DNA from: Syntrophomonadaceae bacterium | Lineage (GTDB): Bacteria; Bacillota; Dethiobacteria; DTU022 | Length of the DNA stretch: 7,087 bases | Direction: 5' to 3' | Assembly (NCBI GenBank): GCA_003553895.1 | Contig: PWFM01000200.1 | Span: 1-7,087, forward strand | Shown: positions 6,701 through 7,087 of the stretch, piece by piece | How positions within the stretch are numbered: the first letter of the stretch is position 1 | How the letters are laid out: every line of letters starts with the position of its first letter | Program-made: the position numbers and the translations under genes | The notes under the pieces: generated by a model | Database searches by the model: none | Told to the model about the DNA's origin: nothing | What the model saw: the letters and a program-made list of their open reading frames with translations, nothing else

Positions 6701-7087
6701 CGACGATATGGGGAACAGGTACAATTTCTCCCGGGTGGCGCGGGATAAGTCGGGCGGTGAAACCCAGGTTCCCTTCTATGTCGCCATTCTGGCTTCTTTT
6801 TACCAGGCCTACCAGCTCTACCGCAAACATGATGGCGATACCCTGCGCCTGGTGGTCTTCGATGAAGCTTTTAACCGTATGGATGCCGACCGCATCGAGG
6901 AAGCGATCCGCTTTATGCAAAAACTGGGTTTCCAGGCCATCATCGTTGCCCCCACGGGGAGGATTCAGCTGATTGTCCCTTACATGCATACCAACCTGGT
7001 GGTAATGAAAGAGAATTTTACCAGCTTTATCGAGCGGGTCAGCCGCAAGGAGCTGACCGCCAGTGTAACCGGGGAGGAGCAGGAAGT
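3750..7087 (+). CDS. jetC: Wadjet defence protein JetC, SMC-like ATPase (3' end outside window)
   Basis: JetC is the SMC/MukB-like motor of Wadjet. Its ATP-driven dimer extrudes DNA loops and lets the complex sense small circles. The frame is open for 1112 codons to the right edge with no stop, so the gene is partial. The N-terminal head starts RRLSKIKLINWHFF and carries Walker A GDNGAGKST (residues 30-38, K36), then TYLRGK (71-76). A first coiled coil spans about 220-460, a hinge-like globular domain about 490-630 (F-C-E-A at 492-495), and a second coil about 630-890. The C-terminal head has the ABC signature SGGET (1001-1005) and Walker B VVFDEAF with D1038 and catalytic E1039, then the D-loop NRMD. 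All ATPase motifs are intact. The usual family length is near 1,100, so only a short tail is probably missing. RecN/SbcC-like proteins are less likely given jetA and jetB. Confidence 0.88.
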   Translation, partial: MRRLSKIKLINWHFFTNETIPLDGDTLITGDNGAGKSTLIDALQVVIVANLKKVRFNSSAMEDRTTRDIRTYLRGKTGVEGKANYLRNEDFTSYIVLEITRTKTNKPYLIGVVFDYFHTSGEEEHVFFRLDEEPLHDNLFFKGPGELRNRSEFFNYLKAREIKHQQYRNDLNRYIYDLRQLFGGAKESFFSLFTKGISFSPLTDLRSFVYDYILEQQTLDVESMQEYFEKVRQVEQLIETTRAEIADLEKIETRYREIEKLRETLKTNDYMVHRASHEAKLEEIALKEQQETDLTKKRIALEEKIEGKRKEKDNLKETLRSLEEAMQENEARRREEDLKRQVEQLREKLDGLEQKEKRLKEDLRTEWKEFETLAAGLEKLEAPLALVRSLQQAQEGWLKAAEAERAVKAFPEDPGKAAFAWSEAMNWLNLQKERLQVRREELREEEKRLRTLISNLEQNRVLGPESPTMKLKAVLEEHLLTPTGEKAPVHVFCEAIDLKDETWRNALEGYLHTQKFDLLVPPDYFDQALNLYERHKFSLQIERVGLVNSARLLKEGRAAREGSLAEEISAPVDYIKAYADWLLGAVMKCSNENELKQHRRAITATAMLYQNHSARQIPKSRYETPFIGREAIRTQLARNRDRLELVKKEQAEIDSKLEQANKISAFRSDKSDRYNHWQEEIRVLGEKEGVAAELKTVQAKIMSLDFSEYDRLKKEHAGKSAALETLDGELQEMSKQDGRLETELAAVKEQLLQLAAAGKNLKAELETFTSTLDPELEKRCLSKWDKEVKTRPPHTLQANYSSNREGINTRIGKQREGLVKERSEYTNRHNFPGDPESENNDAFRRRYELLVESHLHQYEGQAQEALEKARQSFQEHFIARLGEYIERARQEINELNRALKGMRFGNEEYYFSLTARAETSHYYKMITDSGIYEGSIFRPAFFEKHGDAINDLFNEITNRDNELIDTVHELTDYRNYLDFDILITDDMGNRYNFSRVARDKSGGETQVPFYVAILASFYQAYQLYRKHDGDTLRLVVFDEAFNRMDADRIEEAIRFMQKLGFQAIIVAPTGRIQLIVPYMHTNLVVMKENFTSFIERVSRKELTASVTGEEQE

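Noticed and set aside
1609..7087. Housekeeping MukF-MukE-MukB condensin
   Set aside because: The ATPase is shorter than MukB (about 1,480 aa), the kleisin and KITE subunits lack the MukF/MukE patterns I know, and the gene order and sizes fit JetABC better.
3750..7087. Frameshift or decay in jetC
   Set aside because: The same frame holds at Walker A, the hinge region, the signature motif, Walker B and the right edge, with no stop, so the gene is intact as far as it is seen.

Overview
The window looks like accessory DNA from a Firmicutes (Bacillota) chromosome, probably a Clostridia-class organism of moderate GC. This rests on strong GGAGG/AAGGAG-type ribosome binding sites, GTG and TTG starts, consensus sigma-A-like promoters and the style of the proteins. 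The taxonomic call is an inference and cannot be narrowed from the sequence alone.

Layout. Positions 2-505 (minus strand) hold a small coiled-coil protein built on twelve tandem 7-residue units, with its ribosome binding site and a weak promoter on its 5' side. Positions 506-752 are intergenic. They contain a possible 43-codon minus-strand coding remnant (560-691) and a strong plus-strand promoter embedded in GTAACTAT/AGTTATA repeats. Positions 753-1428 hold a two-gene toxin-antitoxin module: a ribbon-helix-helix antitoxin (FitA/VapB type) followed after one base by a PIN-domain ribonuclease toxin (VapC type). Positions 1429-1608 are a spacer with a well-formed extended -10 promoter. From 1609 to the right edge runs a tight operon of three genes that I read as jetA, jetB and jetC of a Wadjet anti-plasmid defence system. 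The pattern looks closest to type II (JetA family / DUF6063-like JetB). jetA and jetB overlap by 4 bases (ATGA), and jetB and jetC are separated by 3 bases.

The largest gene, jetC (from 3750), has no stop before the right edge. It carries a full SMC-type ATPase (Walker A, coiled coil, hinge-like domain, coiled coil, signature motif, Walker B) and probably lacks only a short C-terminal tail. The fourth Wadjet gene, the TOPRIM-type nuclease subunit jetD, should lie just past the window. In known Wadjet systems JetA (kleisin), JetB (KITE) and JetC (SMC) form a loop-extruding motor that recognises small circular DNA, and JetD cuts it. Together with the neighbouring toxin-antitoxin pair, the window looks like part of a defence island. 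I see no evidence of an entirely new system. The least explained pieces are the heptad-repeat protein gene and the small remnant beside it.
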